From Pectobacterium wasabiae CFBP 3304 (lineage in GTDB: Bacteria > Pseudomonadota > Gammaproteobacteria > Enterobacterales > Enterobacteriaceae), in the NCBI RefSeq assembly GCF_001742185.1, contig NZ_CP015750.1:2542001-2606000 (forward strand): a stretch of 64,000 bases of DNA, in the 5' to 3' direction. Below, piece after piece: positions 46,222 to 55,531 of the stretch; positions within the stretch are counted from its first letter, which is position 1; the number at the start of each line of letters is the position of its first letter. Both the position numbers and the translations under genes were made by a program. Under the pieces are notes generated by a model. The model did no database searches, was not told the origin of the DNA, and saw only the letters and a list, made by a program, of their open reading frames with translations.

Positions 46222-46869
46222 ATGTCAAAAAATGCCCAGATGCCGGACTACTCGCTGGCAGAGGAAATTGCGAACAGCATCAGCCATGGAATCGGTGTGA
46301 TTTTCGGGATTGTTGGTCTGATTTTGCTGCTGGTGCAGGCGGTCAACAATGATGCCGGGAGCGTGGCGATTGCCAGCTACAGCCTCTATGGCGGCAGTAT
46401 TATCCTGCTATTTTTGGCCTCGACGCTGTATCACGCGATCCCTTCTCAGCGCATTAAACCGTGGTTGAAAAAGTTCGATCACTGCGCCATCTATCTGTTG
46501 ATTGCTGGAACCTATACGCCTTTTTTGCTGGTGGGGCTGGATTCACCGCTGGCGCATGGTTTGATGGTCGTCATCTGGAGCATGGCGCTGTTGGGCGTGC
46601 TCTTCAAACTGGCGTTTGCCCACCGTTTTGAAGTGCTGTCGTTAATTACCTATCTGGTCATGGGCTGGCTGTCGCTGGTGGTGATTTATCAGATGGTGAT
46701 GAAGCTGTCGGCGGGGAGTGTGACGCTGTTAGCGGTGGGTGGTGTGGTGTATACGCTGGGGGTGATTTTCTACGCCAGTAAGCGTATTCCTTACAATCAC
46801 GCAATTTGGCACGGGTTTGTGTTAGGCGGCAGCGTCTGCCACTTTCTGGCGATTTATCTTTATATTTAA
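46222..46869 (+). CDS. yqfA: Hemolysin III family membrane protein YqfA
   Basis: Seven-segment inner-membrane protein of the HlyIII/PAQR family; function in enterobacteria unclear, possibly tied to membrane lipid state. ATG 46222 gives 215 aa ([20 protein letters not shown]), similar to E. coli (219 aa); GGAA lies seven bases upstream. PAQR metal-site residues appear as His and Ser in STLYHAI, Asp in [19 protein letters not shown] and the paired His in [16 protein letters not shown]. Convergent with ygfZ, as in E. coli. Confidence 0.92.
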   Translation: MSKNAQMPDYSLAEEIANSISHGIGVIFGIVGLILLLVQAVNNDAGSVAIASYSLYGGSIILLFLASTLYHAIPSQRIKPWLKKFDHCAIYLLIAGTYTPFLLVGLDSPLAHGLMVVIWSMALLGVLFKLAFAHRFEVLSLITYLVMGWLSLVVIYQMVMKLSAGSVTLLAVGGVVYTLGVIFYASKRIPYNHAIWHGFVLGGSVCHFLAIYLYI

Positions 46870-46880
46870 GTTCGTCTAAA

Positions 46881-46920
46881 ACGCATGAGCGCATGAGCCT
46901 CACTGACTCGGCTCATGCGT
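46881..46920. terminator. Hairpin between yqfA and ygfZ
   Basis: ACGCATGAGC (46881-46890) pairs perfectly with GCTCATGCGT (46911-46920). A second GCATGAGCC at 46891-46899 can pair with GGCTCATGC at 46910-46918, giving an alternative fold. Lies between convergent genes; no T-run. Confidence 0.5.
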
Positions 46921-46936
46921 GATGCCACTCGTCGGA

Positions 46937-47938
46937 TTAATCCGTTATTTCATACGGCAGAGGCTGAACCGTGAGCTGGCTTTCGGCATCGTCGCGCACG
47001 CGTAGAACGTTCTCCGCGTTCAGATCGTTATTCAACACGGCCTGTACCCAAACGTCACCGTTCTGCAATTGGCTGGCTGCCAATACGGTCCCGGTACGAC
47101 GCCAGTTCTCGCCGAGCTGCAGTTCGAGATCGTCTCCCGCCTGCGGCACCCGGTTCGCTTTACCCGCCAGCCAGTAGAGTGCGCGCTTATTCGCCCCACG
47201 ATATTTTGCCCGAGCAACCATTTCCTGACCGGTATAGCACCCTTTGCTGAAGCTAATTCCATTTAATGCCTGTAAATTAGTCGCTTGCGGGATGAACTGC
47301 GCACTGTTTGCGCTGTCAATGATGGGCTGACCGGCCTCAATATCCAACGTCAGCCATTGGCGGCTGTCATTCAGGCTGACTTTATCGTCGAGCTGTTCAA
47401 GCAACGAAGCGCTTTGCTCAGAAGACAGCACCAGCAGGAAACGCTCTGCGGGATGAGTGAAATGCAGTAAGGTGGCACCTTCGTGCTGCACGACAGGATG
47501 CTCAGCGTCTGGAAGTTGATTAAATACCGAGGCCAACTGTTCGCGGATGCCCGCTCCTGCTGCACCCAGAAGTACGGCGCTGTCGTCTGGCGCGATGGTG
47601 GTTTTCGAAAAAACGGCGTATTTTTTCAGTTCGCTAAGCTGGGCGTCGCGCAGATTACGCCGCTCAATGAAAGCAAACCCCTCGCCGTGATGGAACAGGC
47701 GCAGGTTGCTCCACATTTTTCCTTTCGCGTCGCAGTGGGCGCAAAGAATGTGCCGATCGTCAGCCAGTGCACCGACATCCGCGGTGACCTGTCCCTGAAG
47801 ATATTTGACGGTATCCGGCCCGACCAGCGTGGCTAGTGCCCAATCATCCAGTGAGATGAGCGTGGCGGCGAGCTGAGCGGAAGCAAGGGGAGGGTGTGAG
47901 GCAAAAGGGCGTTGATGAGCCGTATGTTGGTTAACCAT
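46937..47938 (-). CDS. ygfZ: tRNA-modifying/Fe-S assembly protein YgfZ
   Basis: Folate-binding protein related to GcvT that supports activity of certain Fe-S enzymes, including MiaB. ATG 47938 gives 333 aa; the TTG three codons earlier would abut the ribosome site. The signature with the functional Cys, [22 protein letters not shown], is intact, as is [16 protein letters not shown]. Transcribed away from sdhE, as in E. coli. Its relation to GcvT is by fold only. Confidence 0.95.
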   Translation of the reverse strand: MVNQHTAHQRPFASHPPLASAQLAATLISLDDWALATLVGPDTVKYLQGQVTADVGALADDRHILCAHCDAKGKMWSNLRLFHHGEGFAFIERRNLRDAQLSELKKYAVFSKTTIAPDDSAVLLGAAGAGIREQLASVFNQLPDAEHPVVQHEGATLLHFTHPAERFLLVLSSEQSASLLEQLDDKVSLNDSRQWLTLDIEAGQPIIDSANSAQFIPQATNLQALNGISFSKGCYTGQEMVARAKYRGANKRALYWLAGKANRVPQAGDDLELQLGENWRRTGTVLAASQLQNGDVWVQAVLNNDLNAENVLRVRDDAESQLTVQPLPYEITD

Positions 47939-48165
47939 AGAGTACAATCCTGCGCTAAGGGCGATGGCCTAATGGTAAAAGAGCGCTCAGGGTTTGCAAG
48001 TGGTTATTCACGCCGCGCTACGACATAGCACATCCTGATGCTGATGAGCGTACTCGGAGCGGTGTATGCCGGTAAGTTATGTCAAAATGTTACTATTAGT
48101 TGATGTCCGCTACCGGAATCAGAGTACACTAGCGGCAAGCAGCGATAACAAGGTGGACATGAAAT

Positions 48166-48432
48166 ATGGAAATCGATAACAAATCACGTATTCATTGGGC
48201 ATGCCGCCGTGGTATGCGCGAACTGGATATCGCCATCATGCCGTTTTTTGAGCATGACTATGACACATTAAACGATACAGATAAGCGCACGTTTGTACGT
48301 CTGCTACAAAGCGACGATCCCGATTTATTCAACTGGCTAATGAACCACGGTGAGCCAGAAGACGGAGAGCTAAAACGCATGATTTCCCTTATCCAGACGC
48401 GAAATAAAGATCGTGGCCCAGTGGCAATGTGA
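48166..48432 (+). CDS. sdhE: FAD assembly factor SdhE
   Basis: Small cytoplasmic protein that promotes covalent flavin attachment to the SdhA and FrdA flavoproteins. 88 aa, with the essential RGMRELD motif in [17 protein letters not shown], then a helical bundle with LNWLM-like [16 protein letters not shown] 48166 follows AAGGTGGACATGAAAT. Overlaps ygfX by 20 bases. Confidence 0.95.
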   Translation: MEIDNKSRIHWACRRGMRELDIAIMPFFEHDYDTLNDTDKRTFVRLLQSDDPDLFNWLMNHGEPEDGELKRMISLIQTRNKDRGPVAM

Positions 48433-48826
48433 CCTTCGCGTGTCCTGGCGCATGCAACTGCTGTCATTGGTTGTGCATGGCCTATTAGTGTTGCTCATTC
48501 TGCTGGCACCGTGGCCGGACGGCTATGCGTGGCTGTGGCTGTGTTTGGTTACAATGGTGATGTTTGGTTTCATCCGTAGCCAAAGGAATATCAAATCGCG
48601 GCAAGGGTGCATCACCCTGCTCAGCGAAACGACCCTAAACTGGCGGCAGCAGGAGTGGCAGATTGTCAAACGACCGTGGTTGCTGAAAAATGGCGTGTTA
48701 TTGGCATTGCAATCGGCTGATGGGAAAGACAAGCAACAACTATGGCTGGCATCGGACAGCATGGGCGATGACGAATGGCGTCATCTGCGCCAGCTTCTTT
48801 TGCAGCAAAAACACTGGGCGAGATGA
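48413..48826 (+). CDS. ygfX: YgfX membrane protein (CptA toxin homologue)
   Basis: 137 aa inner-membrane protein with two adjacent N-terminal membrane segments ([20 protein letters not shown] and [15 protein letters not shown]) and a soluble C-terminal domain ([54 protein letters not shown]). In E. coli the homologue was described as a cytoskeleton-inhibiting toxin with SdhE as antitoxin, though the sdhE role is now seen as flavinylation. GTG 48413 lies inside sdhE, so the two are coupled. Confidence 0.92.
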   Translation: MAQWQCDLRVSWRMQLLSLVVHGLLVLLILLAPWPDGYAWLWLCLVTMVMFGFIRSQRNIKSRQGCITLLSETTLNWRQQEWQIVKRPWLLKNGVLLALQSADGKDKQQLWLASDSMGDDEWRHLRQLLLQQKHWAR

Positions 48827-49050
48827 CGGCGTATTTTGCGTAGGTATCGCGCCCAGTGTGTAGAAACATCACCACGGTGATTTACGGAAATAATCGCAGC
48901 AGGTATCTTACGCCGCTATCGTGAGGATAGGATATTTGCTGCTCCCGTCACGGGAATGTCGGCTTTCCTTTCTTTTCCCCGTGCTATTCGGGAAAATGTT
49001 CTTATTCGGCCACCGTCTGGCCGTGCCTTGAAATTTATTGGGTATAACTG

Positions 49051-49986
49051 ATGACTAAGCCCGCAGTGCAAAAAAGTGGTCTGCATCCTCGCAATCGCCA
49101 TCGTGACCGTTATGATTTTCCCGCGCTCAAGCAGAGCTATCCTGCGCTGATCCCGTTTGTAAAGGTGAATGCCTACGGGGATGAGTCAGTGGATTTTGCC
49201 AATCCCGAGGCGGTGAAAACGCTGAATCAGGCATTGTTACAGCATTTTTATCAGATTGCGCACTGGACGATCCCTGACGGCTTTCTGTGCCCACCGATCC
49301 CCGGTCGCGCCGATTACATCCACCATCTGGCCGATTTGCTGGCGGAAGATAACCGCTCGGTAGTGCCGCGCGATGCTTCCGTGCTGGATGTCGGTTGCGG
49401 TGCCAACTGTGTCTACCCGCTGATTGGCCATCGCGAGTACGGCTGGCGTTTTACCGGCAGCGAGATTAATCCGCTGGCGATGAAAGCGGCGAACGAGACG
49501 ATTGAAGCGAACCCCGGTTTGAATCGATCGATTCGCCTGCGCCGTCAGAAAAACAGTAAAGCGATACTGGCAGGTATTATTCACAAGAACGACACGTTTG
49601 ATGCCGTCATGTGTAATCCTCCGTTCCATGCTTCCGCTGAGGATGCCCGCGAGGGATCGCAGCGTAAATTGCATAATCTGGGATTGGATAAACGCTCACC
49701 GCTGAATTTTGGCGGCCAGCAGGATGAGCTGTGGTGTGAGGGCGGCGAGTCAGCTTTCATTAGCCAGATGATTAAAGAGAGCGCCGGTTTTGCCCGTCAG
49801 TGCCTGTGGTTTACGTCGCTGGTGTCGCGCAAAGAGAACCTGCCGGAGATTTATCGTGCGTTGGAAGCGGTTGACGCGGAAAAGGTCAGAACGATAGACA
49901 TGGCGCAAGGCCAGAAGCAAAGCCGCTTTGTCGCGTGGAGCTTTCTGGATACCGCCGCGCGGACCCGCTGGTTGCAAAAGCGCTAA
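49051..49986 (+). CDS. rlmF: 23S rRNA (adenine(1618)-N6)-methyltransferase
   Basis: Methylates A1618 of 23S rRNA. 311 aa; starts [20 protein letters not shown], a basic N-terminal segment typical of RlmF. SAM loop is [16 protein letters not shown], acidic strand [11 protein letters not shown], and amino-methyltransferase motif [22 protein letters not shown] 49051. Stands alone; in E. coli the gene (ybiN) is at another locus, so this is a lineage-specific placement next to sdhE-ygfX. Confidence 0.94.
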   Translation: MTKPAVQKSGLHPRNRHRDRYDFPALKQSYPALIPFVKVNAYGDESVDFANPEAVKTLNQALLQHFYQIAHWTIPDGFLCPPIPGRADYIHHLADLLAEDNRSVVPRDASVLDVGCGANCVYPLIGHREYGWRFTGSEINPLAMKAANETIEANPGLNRSIRLRRQKNSKAILAGIIHKNDTFDAVMCNPPFHASAEDAREGSQRKLHNLGLDKRSPLNFGGQQDELWCEGGESAFISQMIKESAGFARQCLWFTSLVSRKENLPEIYRALEAVDAEKVRTIDMAQGQKQSRFVAWSFLDTAARTRWLQKR

Positions 49987-50035
49987 GCTGATTTAACCGT
50001 CACGGATACCTGTCACACAGGTATCCGTGAACATG

Positions 50036-50359
50036 TTATTCAACAGTCACCGTATCCGATTCCTGTTCGGTCACCTTCAACGATGTACCCTGAATTGCCA
50101 TAAATACCGCTTCCCGCCTCGTTAGGTAGCCTTTTACAGGATGCGGTTTAACCGCGCCAGTCAGGGTGGTATCGGTAATGATGCCGCAGCCTGTCGCGTG
50201 CGCGATTTGCTGTGCCGTCTCATCAAATCTTGAGAAATCGATATCGTAATATTGTGGCACATCGCATTTCCCGCCCAGATTTTTGGCGTATTCTCCTGTG
50301 CCTGTTTGCGCACAACCCGTGAGTAACAATCCTGTGACCGCTATGAGTAACATCTTCAT
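50036..50359 (-). CDS. Small STN-like lipoprotein
   Basis: 107 aa with a lipoprotein signal MKMLLIAVTGLLLTGC (Cys16 would be lipidated). The mature part resembles a secretin/TonB N-terminal (STN) short domain: FDETAQQIAHATGCGIITD, LTGAVKPHPVKGYLTRREAV and FMAIQGTSLKVTEQESDTVTV follow the beta-alpha-beta pattern of that fold. STN domains are normally fused to secretins or TonB receptors; here it is alone. ATG 50359 follows AGGAGT. Lies 28 bases after fldB on the same strand. The fold call is by eye; function unknown. Confidence 0.65.
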   Translation of the reverse strand: MKMLLIAVTGLLLTGCAQTGTGEYAKNLGGKCDVPQYYDIDFSRFDETAQQIAHATGCGIITDTTLTGAVKPHPVKGYLTRREAVFMAIQGTSLKVTEQESDTVTVE

Positions 50360-50387
50360 CGTGTTTACTCCTGTTGACGCGTACTGT

Positions 50388-50906
50388 TTACAGCAGTGAC
50401 GCCATTTCCTGCAGGATCTGTTCGCACCACTGCTCCAGCCGTTCATCGCTGAGATCGTATTGGTTCACTTCGTCCAGTGCCAGACCGACAAAGTGTTTAC
50501 CGTCAGTGCTCAGTGGTTTCGGGCTGGTGAAATCGTAGCCATCTATTGGCCAGTAGCCAATGAAGGTGACACCCAGCGGCAGCAGTTGTTCATGCAGCAT
50601 GCCCAGCGCATCAAGGAACCATTCGCTATAGCCCAGTTGGTCGCCCATACCGTAAAGCGCTACCACTTTTCCTTTGAGGTTTAGCGTTGCTAATTGACCC
50701 CAAATGTTCTCCCAGTCTTCCTGAATCTCACCGAAATCCCAGGTTGGGATGCCGAGGATCAGCGTACTGTAGTCTTCCATTCGCTGAGGTTCGATGTCCT
50801 TAACGTTGTGCAGATCCACCAGTTCTTCGCCCAATATGTCGCGAATTTTTTCCGCCGCCATCTCGGTGTAGCAGGTGCTTGAGCCGTAAAACAGACCGAT
50901 TTTCAT
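50388..50906 (-). CDS. fldB: Flavodoxin FldB
   Basis: FMN-binding electron carrier, 172 aa, induced by superoxide via SoxRS in E. coli. FMN phosphate loop [18 protein letters not shown], isoalloxazine loops [15 protein letters not shown] and [18 protein letters not shown], and the long-chain flavodoxin insertion are intact. ATG 50906. In E. coli fldB is directly followed by xerD; here a transport cluster of about 4.3 kb lies between them. Confidence 0.95.
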   Translation of the reverse strand: MKIGLFYGSSTCYTEMAAEKIRDILGEELVDLHNVKDIEPQRMEDYSTLILGIPTWDFGEIQEDWENIWGQLATLNLKGKVVALYGMGDQLGYSEWFLDALGMLHEQLLPLGVTFIGYWPIDGYDFTSPKPLSTDGKHFVGLALDEVNQYDLSDERLEQWCEQILQEMASLL

Positions 50907-51233
50907 ATGTCATAAGAGAATTTTTGTGACTAATGTCAGCGAGGATACCACAAGTCATGTGCCGTGCAGAGGGCAACACGGGCTGATGCGTGAACGAGGC
51001 TGCCAGCATGGCTCCTCGCTCGGAACGGCGCGTCTGTTTATAAGAGAATGTAGGATTTAAATATATCTAAATGGAATAATCAAAGATTTATTTATTCTTT
51101 ATGCCTATATTAACTCCCGTTACGATACGATCATCTGGCTATAGATTGTTGCTCTGATGACCTCTGTCCTCTTTCTGAGCTGAAGTGAAGTCATCAAGAG
51201 AAAGCGGCAAGGGCTATAAGGACCTGTTTCGTT
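50907..51233. other. fldB/metN-like divergent region
   Basis: 327 bases between divergent genes. An AT-rich block (51050-51115) is a likely promoter zone. No MetJ box (AGACGTCT repeats) is visible, which argues against classical methionine control of the ABC operon. AAGGA at about 51218 is its ribosome site. No gene found. Confidence 0.5.
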
Positions 51234-52250
51234 ATGATCGTTCTTTCGAACGTAGGCAAGACTTTTGACAGCGCACATGGCCGCATTGTCGCAGTAGATG
51301 ACGTGAGTCTTACGGTCGAGTTGGGGCAAATTTACGGCATTATTGGCTACAGCGGTGCGGGGAAAAGCACGCTGATCCGCCTGCTGAATGGATTGGAAAC
51401 GCCGACCAGCGGGAGCATCGTCGTCAACGGGGCTGATATTGCTCAAGCCAATGCGGAAGACCTGCGTCGCGCACGGCTGAAAATTAGCATGGTGTTCCAG
51501 CACTTTAATCTACTGTGGTCGCGTACCGTCAGTCAGAATATCGCTTTTGCCTTGCAAATTGCGGGTGCGCCAAAAGCCGAAATTAAACAACGCGTTGCTG
51601 ACCTGATCACACTAGTGGGGCTGGAAGGGCGAGATCACGCCTATCCTTCCCAACTGAGCGGGGGCCAGAAGCAGCGGGTCGGTATTGCCCGTGCGCTAGC
51701 AAACAATCCCAGCATCTTGCTGTGTGATGAAGCGACCTCGGCGTTGGATCCGCAGACCACTGATGCAATCCTCGAACTGCTGCTGGATATCAACCGTAAA
51801 TTGAATCTCACCCTTGTTCTCATTACTCACGAAATGCATGTGGTACGAAAAATCTGCCATCGTGTCGCGGTGATGGAAAATGGTCGGATTGTGGAGGAAG
51901 GCTCGGTACTGGATATTTTTGTTCGCCCGCAGCAGGCGATTACTCGCCAGTTCGTGAAGCAGTATCAGAAAATGGAAGACAGTTTCAACCCACTCCTGAC
52001 AGAGCACCTGGCGGGCGCTGTGCTTAAATTGACATTCGTCGGTCAGCAAACGCATCAGGCCATTATTTCCGAAGTGATTCAGACCTATCACCTGACGATA
52101 AATATTCTGCACGGCCAAATTAGCCATACGCTGAACGGATCGTTTGGTGAGTTATATATTCATGTTGAAGGCAGCGAACAGGAAACGGACCGCGTATTAA
52201 CTTTCCTGCAGGAACGTGCGATTGCTGTTGAGGTGATTAAACATGCTTGA
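51234..52250 (+). CDS. Methionine-type ABC transporter ATPase (MetN-like)
   Basis: 338 aa ATPase of the methionine uptake (MUT) class. Walker A GYSGAGKST, Q-loop FQHFNLLWSRTV, signature YPSQLSGGQKQRVGIARAL, Walker B ILLCDEATSALDP, switch His ITHEMHVV. The C-terminal 95 residues form a NIL-type regulatory domain (LKLTFVGQQTHQAIISEVIQ), which in MetN binds substrate and inhibits transport. First of three genes, overlapping the permease by eight bases. Substrate may be methionine or a related sulfur compound; a second copy besides metNIQ is likely. Confidence 0.9.
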   Translation: MIVLSNVGKTFDSAHGRIVAVDDVSLTVELGQIYGIIGYSGAGKSTLIRLLNGLETPTSGSIVVNGADIAQANAEDLRRARLKISMVFQHFNLLWSRTVSQNIAFALQIAGAPKAEIKQRVADLITLVGLEGRDHAYPSQLSGGQKQRVGIARALANNPSILLCDEATSALDPQTTDAILELLLDINRKLNLTLVLITHEMHVVRKICHRVAVMENGRIVEEGSVLDIFVRPQQAITRQFVKQYQKMEDSFNPLLTEHLAGAVLKLTFVGQQTHQAIISEVIQTYHLTINILHGQISHTLNGSFGELYIHVEGSEQETDRVLTFLQERAIAVEVIKHA

Positions 52251-52911
52251 GTCTTTATTCCCTCACCTGAACGTTGAACAGTTGCTAGATGCCACGTGGG
52301 AAACGCTGTATATGACCAGCGTTGCTGGCGTGGCGACGCTGATTGTGGGGATTATTTTGGGCGTGACGCTCTTCCTGACGTCCAAAGGACAACTGCTCCA
52401 GAATCGTCCAGTTTATCTGTTGATTTCAGCCTTGGTGAATATCTTCCGTTCTATCCCCTTCATTATCTTGATCGTTTTACTGATCCCGTTTACCAAAACG
52501 CTGGTTGGCACCATTTTGGGCGCAAATGCCGCGCTGCCAGCGCTAATTGTCGGTGCCGCACCGTTCTATGCACGTCTGGTCGAAATTGGCCTGCGCGAGG
52601 TTGATAAAGGCGTGATCGAAGCGGCGCGTTCTATGGGGGCGAAAACTCACACGCTAATCTTTCGTGTTTTATTACCAGAATCATCCCCCGCACTCACCTC
52701 TGGGATTACCGTCACGCTGATCGCCTTGGTCAGCTATACCGCGATGGCCGGTGTGATTGGTGCTGGCGGACTAGGGAATTTGGCTTATCTGGAAGGCTTT
52801 CAACGAAACCACGGCGACGTGACGCTGGTTGCGACACTGATGATCCTTGTGATTGTGTTTGTCATCCAGTTTATAGGCGATCTGATTACTACCACATTTG
52901 ATAAACGTTAA
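52243..52911 (+). CDS. Methionine-type ABC transporter permease (MetI-like)
   Basis: 222 aa, five membrane segments as in MetI, starting TLYMTSVAGVATLIVGIILG. The ATPase-docking loop is IEAARSMGAKTHTLIFRVLLPES. ATG 52243 lies within the end of the ATPase gene. The binding-protein gene follows after 14 bases. MetI/OpuD-like permeases all share this look; assignment rests on the NIL-domain ATPase and NlpA-type partner. Confidence 0.9.
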   Translation: MLESLFPHLNVEQLLDATWETLYMTSVAGVATLIVGIILGVTLFLTSKGQLLQNRPVYLLISALVNIFRSIPFIILIVLLIPFTKTLVGTILGANAALPALIVGAAPFYARLVEIGLREVDKGVIEAARSMGAKTHTLIFRVLLPESSPALTSGITVTLIALVSYTAMAGVIGAGGLGNLAYLEGFQRNHGDVTLVATLMILVIVFVIQFIGDLITTTFDKR

Positions 52912-52925
52912 GGGCAGGAAGAACG

Positions 52926-53747
52926 ATGATGAAAAAACAACTTATGATGATAGCCTTCGCCTCGCTCACTGCGCTGGCGTCGGTAAGTGCAGTCGCGGAT
53001 ACCAAACTCGTGGTGGGGGCGTCCAATGTGCCCCATGCCGAGATTTTGGAAGTGGCGAAGCCCATTCTGAAAACAGAAGGGATCGATTTGGAAATCAAAC
53101 GGTTTCAGGATTACATTCTGCCGAATACTGCGCTTGCCAGTAAGGATATCGATGCCAACTACTTCCAGCATATTCCGTACCTGGAGTCGGTATTGAAAGA
53201 TCATGCGGGCGATAAAACTTACGATTTTGTCAGCGCGGGAGCGATTCATATCGAGCCAATTGGCATCTACTCCAAAAAGTACAAAAGCCTGAAAGATCTG
53301 CCAGAAGGTGGCCGTATTATCATGCGTGATGCTGTGGCGGAAGAAGGCCGAATTCTTGCCATTTTTGAACGTGAAGGGGTGATTAAGCTAAAACCCAGCG
53401 TCAACAAGGTTAAGGCCCGTATCTCGGATATTGTAGAAAACCCGAAAAAACTGAAGTTCCTGGCGAATGTCGAAGGTGCGCTGTTGCCGCAGATGTACAA
53501 TAACGACGAAGGCGATGCGGTGGTGATCAACGCTAACTATGCTATTGATGCTGGTCTGAACCCGACCAAAGACCCGATCGCGGTGGAAAGCGGTGAAAAT
53601 AACCCGTATGCCAATATCATCACTGTACATAAAGGTGATGAAAACAAAACAGAAATTGTGGCGCTGGTAAAGGTGCTGCATTCCAAACCGATTCAGGATT
53701 TCATCCGCGAGAAGTATAAGGGCGCGGTCATCCCAGTCGATAAATAA
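52926..53747 (+). CDS. NlpA/MetQ-family substrate-binding protein, non-lipidated
   Basis: 273 aa periplasmic binding protein. Signal peptide core LMMIAFASLTALASVSAVA with cleavage before DTKLVVG. Family blocks are ASNVPHAEILEVAKPIL, DYILPNTALASKDIDANYFQH, VEGALLPQMYNNDEGDAVVINANYA (in part). MetQ and NlpA are lipoproteins with an N-terminal Cys; this protein contains no Cys at all, so it is soluble in the periplasm or differently anchored. ATG 52926 with GGCAGGAAGAACG. Last gene of the operon before a terminator. Confidence 0.88.
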   Translation: MMKKQLMMIAFASLTALASVSAVADTKLVVGASNVPHAEILEVAKPILKTEGIDLEIKRFQDYILPNTALASKDIDANYFQHIPYLESVLKDHAGDKTYDFVSAGAIHIEPIGIYSKKYKSLKDLPEGGRIIMRDAVAEEGRILAIFEREGVIKLKPSVNKVKARISDIVENPKKLKFLANVEGALLPQMYNNDEGDAVVINANYAIDAGLNPTKDPIAVESGENNPYANIITVHKGDENKTEIVALVKVLHSKPIQDFIREKYKGAVIPVDK

Positions 53748-53773
53748 AAATATACTGGCATCGTACATGAAAA

Positions 53774-53798
53774 AAGAACCGCCGAAATGGCGGTTCTT
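53774..53798. terminator. Terminator after the MetQ-like gene
   Basis: AAGAACCGCC (53774-53783), GAAAT loop, GGCGGTTCTT (53789-53798): perfect 10-bp stem. It is preceded by an A-run and followed by AGCTTGC, so it acts better on minus-strand transcripts. Confidence 0.65.
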
Positions 53799-53897
53799 AG
53801 CTTGCTGACAACGTATGGCGAGCGGCGTTCAACGGTGTTCCTGATGCAGATGCTTTACTCTTCTACCTCACTCTCACCGTCTTTGTTCCGTAATGAT

Positions 53898-55223
53898 TTA
53901 TCCCAGTGACTGATGACGCGTTTCTTTGGTTAGCAGCAGTGCAATCAGCGTCAGTGACGCCATGGCTGCCAGATAAACGCCAACATAGAACAGACCATAG
54001 TTAGCCGTCAGCCACGCCGCGATATACGGTGCAACCGATGCGCCCAAAATCGACGAAACGTTATAAGAGAATGACGCGCCGGTATAGCGCACTTCCGTCG
54101 GGAACAGTTCCGGCAGCAGGGCACCCATCGGGCCGAATGTTAATCCCATCAGGCTCAGACCCAGCACCAAAAAGCCCATCACCAGCGCTTGATTACCTGA
54201 ACCGAGCAAATAAGGGAACAGCATGGAGAAGACCAGCATGATGCAGGTGACGGTAATCATGGTCTTGCGGCGACCAAAGGCATCTGCCAGATAGCCTGCT
54301 ACTGGCACCATCAGACCAAAGCCGATTACCGCGACCATCAGCATCAGCAGGAAACTGTTGCGCGAGAAACCAAGCCCCTTAGGTGCAGGTGTCGTGCCGT
54401 AGGTCATGGAATACACGGTCATGATGTAGAACAGTGTGTAAGTTGCCAGCATGATGAACGTGCCGAGGATCGTCACTTTCATATGCTTACTGAGCAGCGT
54501 TCCCAGCGGCATACGCACCTGCTTACCGGCTTTGACCGCTTTGGTAAAGACGGGCGCTTCGTGCAGAGAGATACGAACATACAGGCCGACCAGCACCAGC
54601 ACAGCAGACGCAACGAACGGTACGCGCCAGCCCCAGTTCATGAACTGTTCTTCCGTCAGCAGCCAGGACAACAGCAAGAAGGTGCCGTTAGCGAAGAAGA
54701 AGCCAATCGGTGCGCCAAGCTGGGGGAACGACCCATACAGCGCACGTTTATTGGATGGGGCATTTTCGGTCGCCAGCAGCGCCGCACCACCCCATTCCCC
54801 ACCCAGACCCAAGCCCTGACCGAAGCGAGCCAGAGCCAGCAGGATCGGTGCAAGAATACCGATAGTTTCGTAGGTCGGTAACAGCCCGATGAGAACGGTT
54901 GAAACCCCCATGGTCAGCAGAGAAGCGACCAGGGTGACTTTACGCCCGACGCGATCGCCAAAGTGACCAAATAGTGCTGAGCCAATAGGGCGGGCGATAA
55001 AGGCAATGGCAAACGTTGCCAGGGACTGTAGCGTAGCAGCAGTCGGATCGCCCTGCGGGAAGAAAATGTGCGGGAAAATCAGCACCGCGGCAGTGGCATA
55101 GATATAAAAATCGAAAAATTCGATTGCGGTGCCAATCAGTGACGCAACAATGACCTTATTGCGTGAGTTTACGGGTGGTGCTTCCGCTTCGGCATCGAGA
55201 GTGGGAGTGATGGTGGCTTGCAT
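53898..55223 (-). CDS. yhjE: Metabolite:proton symporter, YhjE-like (MHS family)
   Basis: 441 aa major-facilitator protein of the metabolite:H+ symporter group, 12 membrane segments. Closely colinear with E. coli YhjE (440 aa): MHS signatures SLIGTAIEFFDFYIYATAAV, GHFGDRVGRKVTLVASLL, GQGLGLGGEWGGAALLATEN and LPELFPTEVRYTGASFSYN. Substrate of YhjE is not established. ATG 55223. Convergent with the MetQ-like gene. In E. coli yhjE lies elsewhere. Confidence 0.9.
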   Translation of the reverse strand: MQATITPTLDAEAEAPPVNSRNKVIVASLIGTAIEFFDFYIYATAAVLIFPHIFFPQGDPTAATLQSLATFAIAFIARPIGSALFGHFGDRVGRKVTLVASLLTMGVSTVLIGLLPTYETIGILAPILLALARFGQGLGLGGEWGGAALLATENAPSNKRALYGSFPQLGAPIGFFFANGTFLLLSWLLTEEQFMNWGWRVPFVASAVLVLVGLYVRISLHEAPVFTKAVKAGKQVRMPLGTLLSKHMKVTILGTFIMLATYTLFYIMTVYSMTYGTTPAPKGLGFSRNSFLLMLMVAVIGFGLMVPVAGYLADAFGRRKTMITVTCIMLVFSMLFPYLLGSGNQALVMGFLVLGLSLMGLTFGPMGALLPELFPTEVRYTGASFSYNVSSILGASVAPYIAAWLTANYGLFYVGVYLAAMASLTLIALLLTKETRHQSLG

Positions 55224-55531
55224 AATGTTTCTTTATTTTAACAACACGAACAGCCATTCTACGCATAGAAAAATCGGCTTTTCAACGTTGATTAAGTAAG
55301 GTCAATACCAGTAGACATGCAGCTATAAGGCACCTGTTCCGATATATTGGCGATACATAAAATATAATGTGCCATGGCCTTATTTTTGCCGGAGAATGTT
55401 ATGGTGATGTTGATGTTCACGGAATATGTGAGATCGCACACAATTCTGCTTGCGAGAGAATATCGCTCTGAAGGCGTAAAGTCGGTGCCTCTCCGGCATA
55501 ATATTGCCAATCAGTGAAGAAGGACACGGCG
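55224..55531. other. yhjE/xerD divergent region
   Basis: 308 bases. Contains a CRP-like site TGTGAGATCGCACACA (55427-55442; right half ACACA instead of TCACA) and a 38-codon ORF at 55401-55517 ending 14 bases before xerD. Promoters for both genes are expected here but none stands out. Confidence 0.5.
55401..55517 (+). CDS. Possible 38-codon ORF upstream of xerD
   Basis: ATG 55401 preceded by GGAG (55391-55394) opens a 38-codon frame (starts MVMLMFTEYVRSHTIL) ending at TGA 55515-55517, 14 bases before the xerD ATG. It could be a leader ORF that feeds ribosomes to xerD. No recognised domain, and it overlaps a CRP-like site, so chance is a real alternative. Confidence 0.3.
   Translation: MVMLMFTEYVRSHTILLAREYRSEGVKSVPLRHNIANQ

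Noticed and set aside
48413..48826. sdhE-ygfX as a classical toxin-antitoxin pair
   Set aside because: The pair is conserved core gene content and SdhE has a well-supported role in flavinylation; overlap alone does not show toxin function.
55292..55510. 72-codon minus-strand ORF in the yhjE/xerD gap
   Set aside because: No ribosome site and no recognisable features; region is better explained as control DNA.
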